Source: Lonicera japonica
Taxonomy: Eukaryota; Streptophyta; Magnoliopsida; Dipsacales; Caprifoliaceae
DNA length: 64,000 nucleotides
NCBI GenBank assembly: GCA_021464415.1
Contig: CM038470.1
Coordinates: 31,119,774-31,183,773 of the forward strand
Direction of reading: 5' to 3'
A model generated the notes under the pieces. The model saw only the letters and a program-made list of their open reading frames with translations. It searched no databases and was not told where the DNA came from. Below, piece by piece: positions 34,850 through 46,537 of the stretch. The first letter of the stretch is position 1. Each line of letters starts with the position of its first letter. A program made the position numbers and the translations under genes.

Positions 34850-35922
34850 CCCCGAAGTTATAGATGATTTCAGAGAATAAATAAATCTCAATGGGTTAAG
34901 AGGGCATATGAGTTAATGGAAAGATTCTCTATATGCATTGATGATACATTGTTGCTTAAGAAATTAAAGAGTACGATGATGTCAAACCTCGCTCTATTGC
35001 AAAATGTCAACGAAGGAAAAAATTGGCCTAAATAGAAATAAGTAATCTAGACATAATTAGATTCTTTGGTAAAGAGACAGGTCTTTGGTTTGGTAGTGCT
35101 AACTGCCCTAAATGTAAAGCCTGTAGGACATAAACAATTATTTGCTACAAAGCATAAATGAGAAAAAAGAAGTCCTGAAGTAAAAGGCTCACCTTGTGAC
35201 GCAAGGTTTCCCACAGACGCTCTAGAATTGCCTAAACGTTATAAGCATTCTGCTACTTAGTTAGCTTAGTAGTTTCTGAAAGACTGAAATTACAACTCAT
35301 GGATGTGGTTACTGCATATCTCTATAGGGATCTTAATTTACAGATATATATGAAAGTGCTTGATGGCCTTATATTACTCAAATCAAGTGACTCTAAACCA
35401 CAGAGTGCGTTTGCAATTAGGTTGAAACGCTCACTTTATGGATTAAAATAATCCGAACGAATGTTGTATATCCGTTTAAGTGACCACTTGATTGGAAAGG
35501 GATATAAGAATGATGAATTATACCCTTATGAATTCATAAAGAAAATAAGTTTCGGATTCGCAATTGTAGCTATATATATCGATGATATGAACATAATAGG
35601 TACTCTTGATGAAATAAGGGAAACCGCGAGCTACTTGAAATCCAAATTTGAGATAAAGAATCTTGGAAAAGCTCGAATTTTGTCTAAATCTTAATATAGA
35701 ATATCGAGCTTATGGAATACTAATCCACTAGTTTGCGTACGTCAAAAAGATAATCAGGCAATTTAACTTGGACAAAACGCATTCTGCTAGCACTCCCACG
35801 GTTGATCGAAATTCGGATCAAAAGAAATATCCATTTTGTATAAAGTAAGATTACGAAAATGTGTTGGGAGAAGAAATTCCCTATCTAAATGCAATATGGG
35901 CATTATTTCACTTAACACAGTA
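34850..35922 (+). pseudogene. Copia reverse transcriptase, degraded and split
   Basis: Fragments include MDVVTAYLYRDL (35300), KRSLYGLK followed by a stop (35425-35450) and the palm AIYIDDMNIIGT (35560-35600). The frame runs to ALFHLTQ, where the solo LTR interrupts it at 35923. The usual continuation TRPDI resumes at 41452. Confidence 0.8.
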
Positions 35923-37734
35923 TGTAACACCCCGTTCTTAAATTTCAAAGCTTATCGCATTCAAAAATTACGAGTAAGGCAATTTCGAGCTCCGAATAGT
36001 GAAATACTATTCTAAAAGGAGCGATAGGGTTCGAAGACTTCCAATAAGTCATGTTGGTGTCTTTAAGCTTATTAGAATAGCTGTAAGTTATTTCGGGTGA
36101 TTCGAGTCGAAATCGGGATGTAGATTGCATTTACCCGACTTCATGATTTTGGGCTAACTTGGAGGAAGCGTAACTCCGTCGTTCCTCATCAGATTGAGTT
36201 TTTGTCTTCATTTATCTTAGATTTTTAGGCAATCTACAACTTTTGTGTTTCGGCCAAAGGCAAATTTTGATTTTTATTAGGTCGAAATTGAGCGCGAAAA
36301 AGGTCAATCGCTATGAGTTGTTCATTTGGTAACACTAACGCGCTGACTTCGTCGAATTTTTGAGAATTATCTGTCTAGAATTTGAGGATACTTCCTTCTA
36401 GGAAGTTGTAGAGCTCTAAATAAGCTTTCCGTGGACATAAAGATCACTTTAATCGGACTTTCGAGCGAGAAGTTATTGCCGTTCAAAGTTCAGCGTTGCA
36501 ACTCCCCCAGCGTGAACAGTAACCGCGGGATTTAAATCGACAATTTATATATATCGACCAGCTCATTCTTCCTCATTTTCAACACAGCTATTGGAGAGCT
36601 TCTAGAGAGAGATAGAGAAGAGATTCTTGAGTTCTCTTGTGGATTTCTCATCTCCTATCCAAAGATTAAGCTCAAAAGTCATCCAAACCATCTTCTAAAC
36701 AACTATTCATCATCTTCCCCACCTACACACCTCCATGGCAGCTGAGCTCGGGATTTGGGTTTCAGAATTTAGGGCCACGCATCATTAATTTGAGGATGAG
36801 GCTTCGATTAGGTGGGAACACTGACCTTAAACTTGTTTGTTTTTAAAACTATCATGTGTTATGTATCAATTTCATACAAAAATGGTAATTTGGATGAAAA
36901 GCCCTAGGTTGTGATGTGATGTGAGTTTGGTTGGTTTGGGGATCAATTAATAGTGCATAAGTGTAGAATATCTCATACATATCATGTATTAGTAACTCTC
37001 ATCATGCTGTGACCCATGAACTTGCATCTATATATCATACCCATTTGGTAGTAAGGTGTATGAACTAGGAATTTGAGGGTTTTGGGATTGGTGAGTATAG
37101 AGGAGCTTGCTACGGATTCTAAGCGATATATATACACTTTTATGCCATCAACACTACACCAAAAACAGGTATTTGTGACTTTCCGCTTCGTTGAATTTGT
37201 GACTGCCATTGGCAGTCACAATGTTTGTGACTGTCAATGACAGTCACAAAGGTCAAAAAGTCATAGTTTTGAATATTTGTGATTGCTAATGGCAGTCACA
37301 AATATTAGTGTTAACAACTGTTAACCTTTGTGACTGTTTTTGGTAGTCATAATTGTAACAAGTTTGTGACTCATATTTGTGACTGTTATTAGCGGTCATA
37401 AATGTTAATATCTTATTGACTAAAATCTCCCACCCACATTTTTGTTCTTTTAATTCATTTCCCATCCACTTTTCAATTAAACTTTGAATCATTTTATGCC
37501 TCCCGCTCATAATTTCCTAAACTTTTAGAAATAACTAAAAATTTTAATTTTTTTTAAAAATAAAAAATGTTATTTTTTATTTTTACTTTTATGGAAAAAA
37601 TTGAAATGAGGATGAAAATTATGTCTAAATATCATAATCTTAATTTTCTTGAAATAACGTCATTTTGACTATTTTGTGTAACCTAAAGGCTAAAGCACAA
37701 TATATATATATACTTTCCCCATTCAGCAGCCGCA

Positions 37735-37935
37735 TATCACTCTCACTCTCCCATCTCCTATCTTCACTCTCACTCTCCCATCTCCTATCTTCACTCTCAC
37801 TCTCCCATCTACCATCTTCACTCTTCACTCTCCCATCTACCATCTTCACTCTTCACTCTCCCATCTACCATCTTCACTCTTCACTCTCCCATTAGTCCAT
37901 CACGTTCCATCACTTTCTCATCCTCACTTTACCAT
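37735..37935. repeat. CACTCTCCCATC minisatellite
   Basis: Six or more units of about 27-31 bp (TCTTCACTCTCACTCTCCCA type). The open frames here on both strands (Ser-Leu and Trp-Glu-Ser-Glu repeats) are products of the tandem array. Confidence 0.9.
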
Positions 37936-38035
37936 CTTCACTCTCCCATTTCCACCACCGATCACTCAACCACCGGCCACCAGTCCACCACTGTTGAATC
38001 TAGTAACATCTCACTCTTCTCCTAGTACGTTATAT

Positions 38036-38250
38036 ACATGTGTGTATGTGTGTTAGGACTTAGGATTTTTTTCAGATCTGTATATATATGTGTGTGTCTA
38101 TTAGGATTATATATATATGTGTGTGTGTGTGTATTTTTGGATCTGTATATGTGTATGTGTGTGTGTTAGGAATATATATATATATATATATGTATATTTG
38201 TGTGTATTTATGGATCTGTATATATGTATGTGTGTGTGTTAAGATTAAAT
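38036..38250. repeat. TG/TA-rich simple repeat
   Basis: Alternating GTGTGT and TATATA runs with an ATTAGGA-containing unit recurring about four times. Confidence 0.9.
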
Positions 38251-38611
38251 ATATTTACCTCTATATATGTGTGTGCATTTTTTGATCTGGTGGATTCCAT
38301 TTCATAATAACATTGTGAGAAAGAAGAAAAAAAAAGAGGAAATGAGAAATGGGAATGCATTGATTGAAAATGATGTAAAAGTAAAAGAAAAAGTAAAAAA
38401 GTAAAAAAAAGAGTTAAAGAATGATGCAAAAGTAAAAGAAAAGATGAAAAAGTATAATTTAATTTTGGTATAAGGGAACACATTAACGGAATGCTTTGAA
38501 TGAAATGGAACACATTGAAAATATTGATTAAGGTAATATTTTCTGATTAATATATTTTGTTACTTTGTAATTATTTTTTAGCCATTAAATATTTTTGTGT
38601 TGATTTTTTAG

Positions 38612-38720
38612 AAATGCTGGGTTCAACATCGGACAAAACGATTCTTGATACGGTCATAAGGAGGAGCTGCAAAGATTCAAAGAAGTGTTTGAATGGAGAC
38701 GAGAGAGTACAAAATTTGCC
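38612..38720 (+). other. Exon-like segment inside the second CACTA element
   Basis: After tttttttag, a higher-GC stretch reads MLGSTSDKTILDTVIRRSCK in one frame or GHKEELQRFKEVFEW in another, then returns to AT-rich sequence. It could be a captured gene fragment; the product is not recognised. Confidence 0.25.
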
Positions 38721-41451
38721 TTATATTTTCATTTTTGGGATGTGCTCGAAATTAATATGTATTTGTTGTCTTATTTTATGAATTGTAATTTGGGATGTGC
38801 TTGAATTTTTGGGATGGACATTGTATAGTCACTGTTGTTATTTATTATATAGTTTGAATTTGGGCTTTGTAAAAAAAAATAAATAAATTATTGTGAAGAA
38901 AATGAATTATTGATAAATGGGTTTTACATATACATAAATAAGCTATGAAAAATGGGTTGAATAAGTGTGAACAAATAATGGAAATTATTTTAACAATTAT
39001 CAACGGTCCGATACGACTGACGATTATGACTGCTATAAATAGTTATAAATTTTATATTTGTGACTGTTTGGAACTGTCACAAAGTATCACAATTGTGATT
39101 GTTTATAGTAGTCATAAGTATAAAAACTTATGACCACCTCTAACAGTCATAAAGAGCTTTGTGACTAATTCTAATAGTTGGCTTCAAAAGTCATCTATTT
39201 TGCTGGTTGTGACTGTTATGAACAGTCACAATTTTTTTTGTGACTAATGTTTTTATGACTGCTTTTTGTGACTGTTTTTAGCATTTGTGACTGTTTTTGG
39301 TAGTCACAAATAGTTGATTTTGGTGTAGTGCAATTAAGGTTATTGCACAATGTCCATGTATAGTGAACCGAGAAACCACTAGGGTGGAAACGGGGTACAA
39401 CAACCTTTGAGCCTATTGCCTTATGTGGATCTTATTAGCACTAGTAGTGAGTATACACCTATGATACACTCTAAAGGAATAAGAAATGTATCTTGATAGG
39501 ACGTAGGTTACCAAGGCTTCAAAAATACTTAGCTTAGAAGCCATATAATACTAGTTGGGCTAGAAGCACGATGATCAATGCCTAACCAGACGATATGGTT
39601 TAAGAACTATTATAAACACTAACGGCCTTGGTTTTATACACTTGACACGTTATATAATGTGAGATGACAATAATGACCTAAATGATCACAATATGTGAAT
39701 GACCTTGTAGCGATAAGCCAATAGGTGTAATGTGTGGTAACGATTATATTGATGAATGGTGGGCGATTGTATGATTGTATATATATGTGTGTGAATTGCC
39801 ATCCGTGTGGTGGACGGTTTGATTGATGATATATATATGTACATTGTTAAGTAAGGAATCGATATATTCCTGTTGAATAATTACATGTATGGGTTGGTTA
39901 CATATATGTATATTTGTGGATAATGATAAGGCCTATAATGTGAATTACTTTATCGAAACAATGTAAACAAGTGATATAGTTTGTTATTATCACATTATTA
40001 TTATGTTATGGGATGGCTTGCGTGAACATTGTATTGTGTATATTACGATTCATTGCTAGATCTTATGTTGATATAAGTATAATGATGAGATTGTATAGTC
40101 CACGTGAGGTCCCGGGTTGGTCTCTAACGATTGAGACCTTAAGTTGGGATAGAGTGCCCCTGGGTGCAAGACCTAAAATCGTGCACGAAAACTAACGGGT
40201 GGCCTTGCTGCCGCGTGGGTGAGAGGCCATGAAATGCAGACCTGGTGACGCTTGAACGACTGTGATTATTATTATTGTGATGGTTGAGGCCATGAAGGCA
40301 TTTGAGAGACATTGTCTTGAATGATTCTAACACGCCACAATGACGGATGTGGTGGTGGTTTCGATAAATACAGTGTTGTGTTGTATTTTATATTGTTCTA
40401 TATATATTGCCTCCAGTATATTATGGATGATGTAAGAATGAATATATATATATATATATATGTATCGATGCGGATACGTGAAAGCATGTAGATATGATAT
40501 TAGTCTTCCAGTTTATATTGAACGTAATATTAATAACTTAAGTGGCCAACATAGTATACAAATGGCTAGACGGGAGGAATATTTTAATGTAACGCTTAAG
40601 CTAGACGGCCTGATAGTAATGCTTAGTAGTCGACCAAGTATGTAACTCATAATGTACTGTTAACAAAGTGAGAACTATGAATACTTGGCATAAGAGATGT
40701 ATACCCCTCACATGCAGTTGAGTAACCGAGAATAGAATGATTCTTATAGCATGTGAACCCTAGGAAGCTAGAAAGAGTATAATGCTATATGATGGGAGTT
40801 AGGGAACAGTTTTGATAACTGAGATATAACAATTAGTGGGTTTTGGCACGCATATACATGGTGAATTGCCTAGTAAGGTTTTCAAAAAGGTTGTATTATT
40901 GAAGCAACATATATATGATACATATGTTTTCAAATGAAAATCTTATTTTCATTATAAACCCTCATAGTTCCCACTGAGCCCGGATTTGGCTCATTCCTTC
41001 CTTTTCAACAGTTTTGTAAGCCTATACTCGAGGGTGACACGCGCTGTACGTCCGTAGAAGTTTTGATGACCTTTAATAGCTTTGCAGTCCTTTAGTTAAG
41101 GACTATGCCATTGAGGCTTTTATATTATACTTTAAGATGCTTGTATTTATTTTAGAAGGATTTGGGACTGTTGTATAATCTTATACTTAAACGGACTTTG
41201 ATAAAGGTTATTAGATGAGGAATATTTTTATTAAATGGATTGATTGTGAAATGATTGAACAGAAGTTATTCTTTTTATTTTTATTTACAGGGCGGATATT
41301 GCATTTTACAAACTCCTCATGCTGAAATTTTTTTAAATGAATTTTATTTAAGTTTCTTTTACTACTCACACTCGTCGTCGTGTACGACACTATGATTAAC
41401 CGGGTCTTGGAGGTGAAAATCTCAAAACGGGATTCGAGGCGTGACACAGTA

Positions 41452-42010
41452 TACTCGACCAGACATAACATTCTCATTGAACTTGTTAACTAGATTTAGC
41501 TTAGCGCCAACGCAGGGTCACTGGAACAATATCAAAATATTTTTAGATATCTAAAAAAAACCATTGAATTGGGATTGTTCTTTCCCTATAGAGAGGAAAA
41601 AGGAATTGTAGATAACACAACAATTTCTAAAGCAAATGTTGATGTCGAAAAGGCTAGCCCTTATATTAAAACCCCAAATGATATGTTGGTTGGTTTTGCT
41701 GATGCGGGGTACCTCTGTGACCCATATAAAGGTCATTCCCAAACTGGTTATGTATTCACTATTGGAAATATGACAATATCTTGGAGATCAACCAAGTAAA
41801 CTCTTGTGGCTACCTCCTCGAACCATTATGAGATCATCGCTCTACATGAGACGGCTCGTGAGTGTATATGATTAAGGGCTATCATTACACATATTCGAAA
41901 GACTAGTGGTTTAAGTTCTACCACTTAAGAGCCTACATGCATTTACGAAAATAATGCAGCTTACATCGAACATATGAAGTTAGGTTATGTCAAGGGAAAG
42001 TGTGAAATAT
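41452..42010 (+). pseudogene. Copia RT end and RNase H, degraded
   Basis: It starts with ACTCGACCAGACATAAC (TRPDI) right after the solo LTR. RNase H blocks follow: LVGFADAGYLCDPYKGHSQT, GYVFTIGNMTISWRSTKQT (one stop), and a SNHYEIIALHE block. The first catalytic Asp (FADA) is kept. Stops and shifts follow. Confidence 0.8.
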
Positions 42011-42029
42011 GATGTAATTTTCACACTTA

Positions 42030-42440
42030 CGTTGTACTATTTTTTTTAGACCAATGTTTATTTTTTCTACTGGGTTTTGTTACTTGGTAAGGTTTTTAAC
42101 GAGGCAACGATACATGCATAAGCTTTTCAAATTCCTTGATTAATGTAAATATCAGAGGGAGGTGTAGACTTGAGGGGGAGTCTAACATCCACATGACGTT
42201 ACGTTATACTATTTTCCTTAAACCAATGTTTATTTTTCCCACTGGGTTTTGTTACTTGGTAAGATTTTTAACGAGGTAACGATACATGCAAACTTTATTG
42301 ATCGAAGTAAGAATCAAATGGAAGTATAGATTCAACGGAGCAAGTATAACATAATTGTCATAATGTTGTACTATTTTCCCTTCGATCAGGGTTATCTTTT
42401 CCCACAGGATTTTTGTTACTTGACACAACGGAGTAAGTCT
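42030..42440 (+). repeat. Three degenerate tandem copies of the copia 3' pre-LTR unit
   Basis: Each copy has GTACTATTTTCC-like, CCCACTGGGTTTTGTTACTTG and (in two) TTTTTAACGAGGYAACGATAC blocks, starting near 42033, 42203 and 42370. The polypurine tract GAGGGGGAG follows copy 1 (near 42173) but no TGTTGAAGG LTR start follows it; copies 2 and 3 occupy the place of the first 84 bp of the 3' LTR. Confidence 0.75.
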
Positions 42441-42442
42441 TA

Positions 42443-42539
42443 CATAATAGGTTTCATTTGTAAACCCTATGTACTATTATATTCATGCTTTATTTAAAGC
42501 TCTTATCTAATGAAAGATAGATAGAGTTGTTACATAACA
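42443..42539 (+). repeat. Right LTR of nested copia element, 3' part only
   Basis: Aligns gap-free to 28474-28570 with roughly a dozen substitutions, indicating an old insertion. Ends ACATAACA before the TTTTC duplication. Confidence 0.85.
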
Positions 42540-42544
42540 TTTTC

Positions 42545-42733
42545 CCATTTACTCATGACTTTTAGTTTTTGTTTTTCTGAGTGATTGGCTCTAAATTGAT
42601 GCATTTTCTTTTTATTTTCTTTTGAATTAAAATCACTAGTCAATGTGTCCCAATTAATTTCAAATTCATTTTTAATAACATGAAGCTGGTGATTAATTGG
42701 CCCAATCTCAGAATCTGTTTGAGTATGCGACAA
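42545..42733 (-). pseudogene. Viral movement-coat linker, cut by the copia insertion
   Basis: A 67-codon frame (MSHTQTDSEIG...) ends at the right copia junction. The same reading frame resumes on the other side of the copia element at 28389, after one copy of TTTTC is discounted. Confidence 0.65.
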
Positions 42734-42759
42734 TTATTGTTCATATTCTTCAGATTCAT

Positions 42760-43796
42760 TAATTGATTCAATATTTGCATAACATGGGTAATTAGTTTGT
42801 CCTTCTTTTTTTACTCCTTTTAACTTAATTTCTTGCAGGGTGGTTTTACTCAGTAGATCAATATATTTTCTAGAAATGGTATATATTCTAGAAGGTACTG
42901 ATGAGCCAGATATGTTTTCTAAGATTAAGGGTGGTCTCCTAAATCTTGATTCATCAAAGCTTATTCTAACTGTGCCATCTAGATATTGTATATATATATA
43001 TTATCTAAATCCATTATATTACTTGTGACTGGTCTTTGAGGGATTTTATTATCTAAAATCCACTGACTAGAGAGACTAACATCTTTCCATAAGATAGTTT
43101 TTGGAACTTGGACATTAGTATCACTAGTCTTGCTTTGAATTAAAACAATTTTATCCTTTGGACTCTTACTTAATGCTTTAACATTTAAATTTGTTTTCAT
43201 TGTTTTGTAATAAATTATATATATCAAAGCAAGAGCTTGAAATCCCTCAATCATCTGAGTGATTTCTCCTGCAGTTTTGATATTTAGAGTTAATGCTTTT
43301 AAAAGATGATGATCACTTAAACTTAAAGTGAAATCTGGAAAGCAATTGAAATGAATTGGTCCATTATGTAAACTTGACTATATTATACCTAAAATACTAG
43401 GTACATAATTTAAATACCTTGCGTCCCTAAGACATAATAATATTGATGAATTAATTCCTTTAATAGTCAAAGGTTTTACTGCAACCTGAATTAGTCCAAC
43501 ATGGATAAAATTATATCCATTTTGCCTATGTTTTCTAATTACTTCTGTAGTTAACAAACTGTAATTTTCTTGTTCTTTATTAATGGCGCAGATTTTCTCT
43601 ACAGTTTTTACATTATAATCTGACTTAAAAAGGTTGATTTGTAAATTTCTCTAGGAGAAACTTTGGGAATATTCCAATCTCCAAATTCTTGACTTACATT
43701 CTCAGAACTATGTTCTTCCTGATTTACTATGCCTAGAACTGAGGATAAAGTTGACTTTGAGCTAACTGATGAACTTGACCTAAAAAGCCGACTCAT
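42760..43796 (-). pseudogene. Viral movement protein (30K superfamily), decayed
   Basis: It starts MSRLFRSSSSVSSK at 43796. After a frameshift near 43608, it continues through the conserved 30K core: GLIQVAVKPLT, LLCLRDARYLNYV, and an open segment (42979-43254) with a TLNIKT block just before it and ALIYIIYYK inside. One in-frame stop is visible within the core and others follow. In live viruses this protein dilates plasmodesmata for cell-to-cell spread. Confidence 0.8.
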
Positions 43797-44084
43797 TTTA
43801 CTATGTTAATTCTAGTTTTTATTATCTTTTCTTAATAGATTCTATGAGTGCATACCTTCTTACTTTGAGTAGAGGCATACCTATCTATCCAAAACCCTCA
43901 TCTAACATTGCTTCCACTCCAAAGACTTACTGTGGCTCTGGTTATACTGACAAAGGTGTTTTATAGTAAGTCAGGTGACCTAAGAACTGGGTTTTGAAAA
44001 GAAATAAGAATTTTGAATGAACATATTCAAAGGAATTGACTTGATAAATTCAAATAAATCAATAGCACCAATAATCAATAACCG
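43797..44084 (-). other. Viral leader between primer site and movement protein
   Basis: Noncoding leader of the endogenous virus. It contains a few short frames and no recognised element beyond the primer site. Confidence 0.5.
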
Positions 44085-44096
44085 CCTTTGATACCA
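44085..44096 (-). promoter_or_regulatory. Viral primer-binding site (tRNA-Met)
   Basis: TGGTATCAAAGG on the minus strand matches the tRNA-Met primer site of caulimovirids apart from one or two bases. It lies 7 bp inside the terminal repeat. Confidence 0.75.
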
Positions 44097-44189
44097 TAAA
44101 GGGGAAGGGGATCGGGAAGCAATATGAAAAATGTAAAGAGTGCACAGAATATTAACAAATTTACTAAAATAAATTAGATTACTGAAATT

Positions 44190-44203
44190 GAATAATAATA
44201 ATG

Positions 44204-44264
<61 letters not shown>

Positions 44265-44342
44265 TAATAATAATAATAATGATAATAATAATAATAACAA
44301 TGGGCTTGACTAGTCCTAAGAGATACCGAAGCCGAACCGAAT
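44190..44342. repeat. AAT/AATG microsatellite at the virus right junction
   Basis: About 110 bp of AAT with scattered ATG units, then AAGAGATACCGAAGCCGAAC at 44317, a near copy of the motif at 22240-22259 left of the virus, then a shorter AAT run. Confidence 0.9.
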
Positions 44343-46065
44343 CATAATAATAATAACAATGGGTCTGACCGCCCCCAAGAGAATGAATGTCAAGATCATC
44401 ATAACATGACCTGACCGTCTCAGGGAAGATCATAATATATAGTAACAGAATTGGACCACACGTCCAACAATATCATATAAATACAATTACTAGTATCTTG
44501 CTGTTATCTAGATTTTTGGACACCACGCCGCGGGCTCTAAACAACCGCTGATTTGCTGCCCTCCGGAGGTTTAGGGATTTTCAATCCAAAGGCATTGAGC
44601 TCTACCTATTTTCATACCAGCAAGTACTAGTCATACTTAATTCCCTTCACCGTCGGGAGGCCATAAATATATCAATGATATATACAAGCCAATCATCGTT
44701 GGCAAATCAACCGAGATCATGCCATATCCAAGAATATATCATCATAAGCATATAAAGTTCCCAATGTACATAGATAAGAGATATAAGCTCTTCAATAGAT
44801 AGATATTCGACCCATCCACCTTAGAGAATTTTCGATATAGCCAAGCCATTGGGTTGATAAAATAATAATGCAATTCATGCTTATGATGCCAAGTATTTCA
44901 GTATCAAAAATGATTATGCATATTTAAATCTCATATGATAGAAGGTTAATCAACCACAAATTTCAAACAATTCAATCATTACATTCACATGTGAAATCAA
45001 TTATAATATATATATATATATTCCTCAACATGTATAAATATCCCCTAATTAGTAACTTAATCGAAATTCTAAATCATCAAATCTTAAAAGAAAAGCCTAT
45101 TTCATTAAACAAAGTACATGTTTAAAATATGGAGTAAACTTTGAAATATTTGAAAGAATATTTAAGATTTTCGCACAGGAAATCAACACTGCACATCAAT
45201 CTTTTAAAATTTACTAAAAATTCATTTCTTACCCTTTTTAAGGTGATTCCAAAGTCGTAAGTTAGGCATTGAACTATATTTTAAAATACATACTTGATAC
45301 TTTACTTTTCTCATTACCAATATCCTGAGATTTAAGAAAATCAGTGGCTAAAATATATTATTATTTACTTGAACAATGAACAAATGTGTACCACTCCATA
45401 TTTTAAATCCAAAATTTTAAATTATTATTTACCCACATGTATTTGATTATCATAAATCATTAATCAATATAGCAACTTATACATGCACAATCATATACTT
45501 GAGTAATATTTAGAATTTTTAATAATTTAAAACACAAGAAATCATAATTAATCCATACCTCAAAATATCTAGCCACAAAGAATGAAATTTGAGATGATAA
45601 TCCGAATCCCGACCAGGACAATTCCGAAATTCTTGTACCCTCGCATAGCCCTCAATGTGTAGAACAACTTTCCCTTAAAACCCGACACAATTCGACAGAG
45701 TTTGGATGATCAATATATAAAAACAGAGTTTGTACCCATTATTTTTTTCTCTCCATATCTCTCTCCGCTCCAAAAATAAAGAAAAGAAAATCAAGAAGCT
45801 TCCATTTAAAGCAAGGCTAGGTCGATGGTGTTAAAAGAAAAAAAAATCTAACTTTTGGCTTAATTACAATAATTCACCCTGAAGTTTTATAATTTTATTA
45901 TTTTAACCCTGAACTTTGACAACTTTATATTTTAGTTCATATTAAACTTATGAAGTTTTATAATTTGATCCATGATTAATCAAGATTCTTAAACTCTTCA
46001 AAAATTTCACTTAATCGAGGTTAGTGCGTGTTTAATTTACGCTAATTATATTACGGGGTATTACA
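44343..46065 (-). mobile_element. LTR B, 5' part (Ty3/gypsy-type long LTR)
   Basis: The minus strand begins TGTAATACCCCGTAATATAA at 46065, the kind of start seen in long Tekay/Del-like LTRs and in solo LTR C. A minus-strand TATATATTG lies near 45710. With 21772-22260 it forms the host of the virus. No TSD could be confirmed because the other end was not located. Confidence 0.55.
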
Positions 46066-46537
46066 ACAAGGGTTTTTAATTGAAAAATAAAATAAAACTA
46101 AGAAAACTAATTATTTTTCTTTCAAAAAGCTCTTCTTTAAACATAAGTTATGATAATATGAAGTCTGATTACATATATTCTAAACACAAATGCATGCAAC
46201 ATTGATTTTTACAATTACAAAGTAAATATCCATTAACTCTGGACTTTTAAACTTATAATTAAGCATATTGAGCCACTTAAAAATGTAATAATTTGGCCCA
46301 ATCAACAATACTAATAAAAATCTAGTTAGTTTTATTTTTAGCAAATGGTTTTGGGAATAGTTTAGGGCTGGTTTAGCCAAACTCAATCTCAACCCACTTG
46401 AAATCGTGGCTGACCTAACCTGAACTAGTTTAAAGAAGGTTAATTTTGAAATCCTAAAACCACCTGATTTTATCACATGCGTTACCCAAACCCTCATTCC
46501 CGATCCATTATAATTATATATATAACTAAAGGCTATT
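46066..46537. other. AT-rich noncoding interval
   Basis: The 141-codon minus frame at 46180-46605 matches nothing and straddles the end of the neighbouring TIR element, so it is unlikely to be a gene. Confidence 0.5.

Larger units (their letters stand above)
37152..39330. mobile_element. Non-autonomous CACTA element (2179 bp) in solo LTR C
   Basis: Ends are CACTACACCAAAAACAGG and its inverse ...TTTTGGTGTAGTG, flanked by CAA (37149-37151, 39331-39333). Dense subterminal palindromes TTTGTGACTG...CAGTCACAAA lie at both ends (37163-37410 and 39010-39320). The interior has a minisatellite, a TG/TA tract and a small exon-like piece, but no transposase. The termini match those of the other CACTA element in the window, but the palindrome family differs. 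Confidence 0.9.
35923..41446 (+). mobile_element. Solo LTR C, Ty3/gypsy type (about 3.34 kb net)
   Basis: Begins TGTAACACCCCGTTC, ends GATTCGAGGCGTGACA, and is flanked by CAGTA on both sides (35918-35922, 41447-41451). There is no PBS, PPT or coding sequence. Removing the nested CACTA element and one CAA leaves about 3342 bp. TGTAACACCCCG...GTGACA ends and great length are typical of Tekay/Del-like chromovirus LTRs. A TATA run lies at 36546-36553. It interrupts the copia RT frame exactly at ALFHLTQ|TRPDI. Confidence 0.85.
28390..42539 (+). mobile_element. Decayed Ty1/copia element inserted in the virus
   Basis: TSD TTTTC at 28385-28389 and 42540-42544. The left LTR (28390-28570) begins TGTTGAAGG and ends CACAACA. 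The right LTR survives only as its last 97 bp (42443-42539). Plus-strand remnants of gag, integrase, RT and RNase H lie between in the normal copia order, all with stops. A Helitron end lies in the leader, and a solo LTR with a nested CACTA element splits the RT-RNase H region. Confidence 0.88.
22307..44193 (-). mobile_element. Endogenous caulimovirid, florendovirus-like, split by a copia element
   Basis: On the minus strand, in order: a primer-binding site (44085-44096), movement protein, a coat region interrupted by a copia element (28390-42539), zinc finger, protease, reverse transcriptase, RNase H, a second ORF with a Gly/Arg-rich start, and a 35S-like TATA. Without the insert it is about 7.7 kb, a full caulimovirid genome. 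The first and last 90 bp (44104-44193 and 22307-22396) are the same sequence with a few differences, so the copy is terminally redundant. All frames carry stops or shifts, so it is a dead fossil. The separate second ORF and AAT-rich integration site fit florendoviruses best; a petuvirus-like relative is the alternative. Confidence 0.85.

Noticed and set aside
37640..37895. Repetitive Ser-Leu and Trp-Glu-Ser-Glu frames
   Set aside because: Products of the CACTCTCCCATC minisatellite in the second CACTA element.
38088..38513. Val/Tyr-rich plus frame and Phe/Leu-rich minus frame
   Set aside because: Created by TG/TA simple repeats and A-rich DNA.
44179..44433. Open frames of poly-Ile and poly-Leu on the minus strand
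   Set aside because: Direct translation of the AAT/ATG microsatellite; no gene character.
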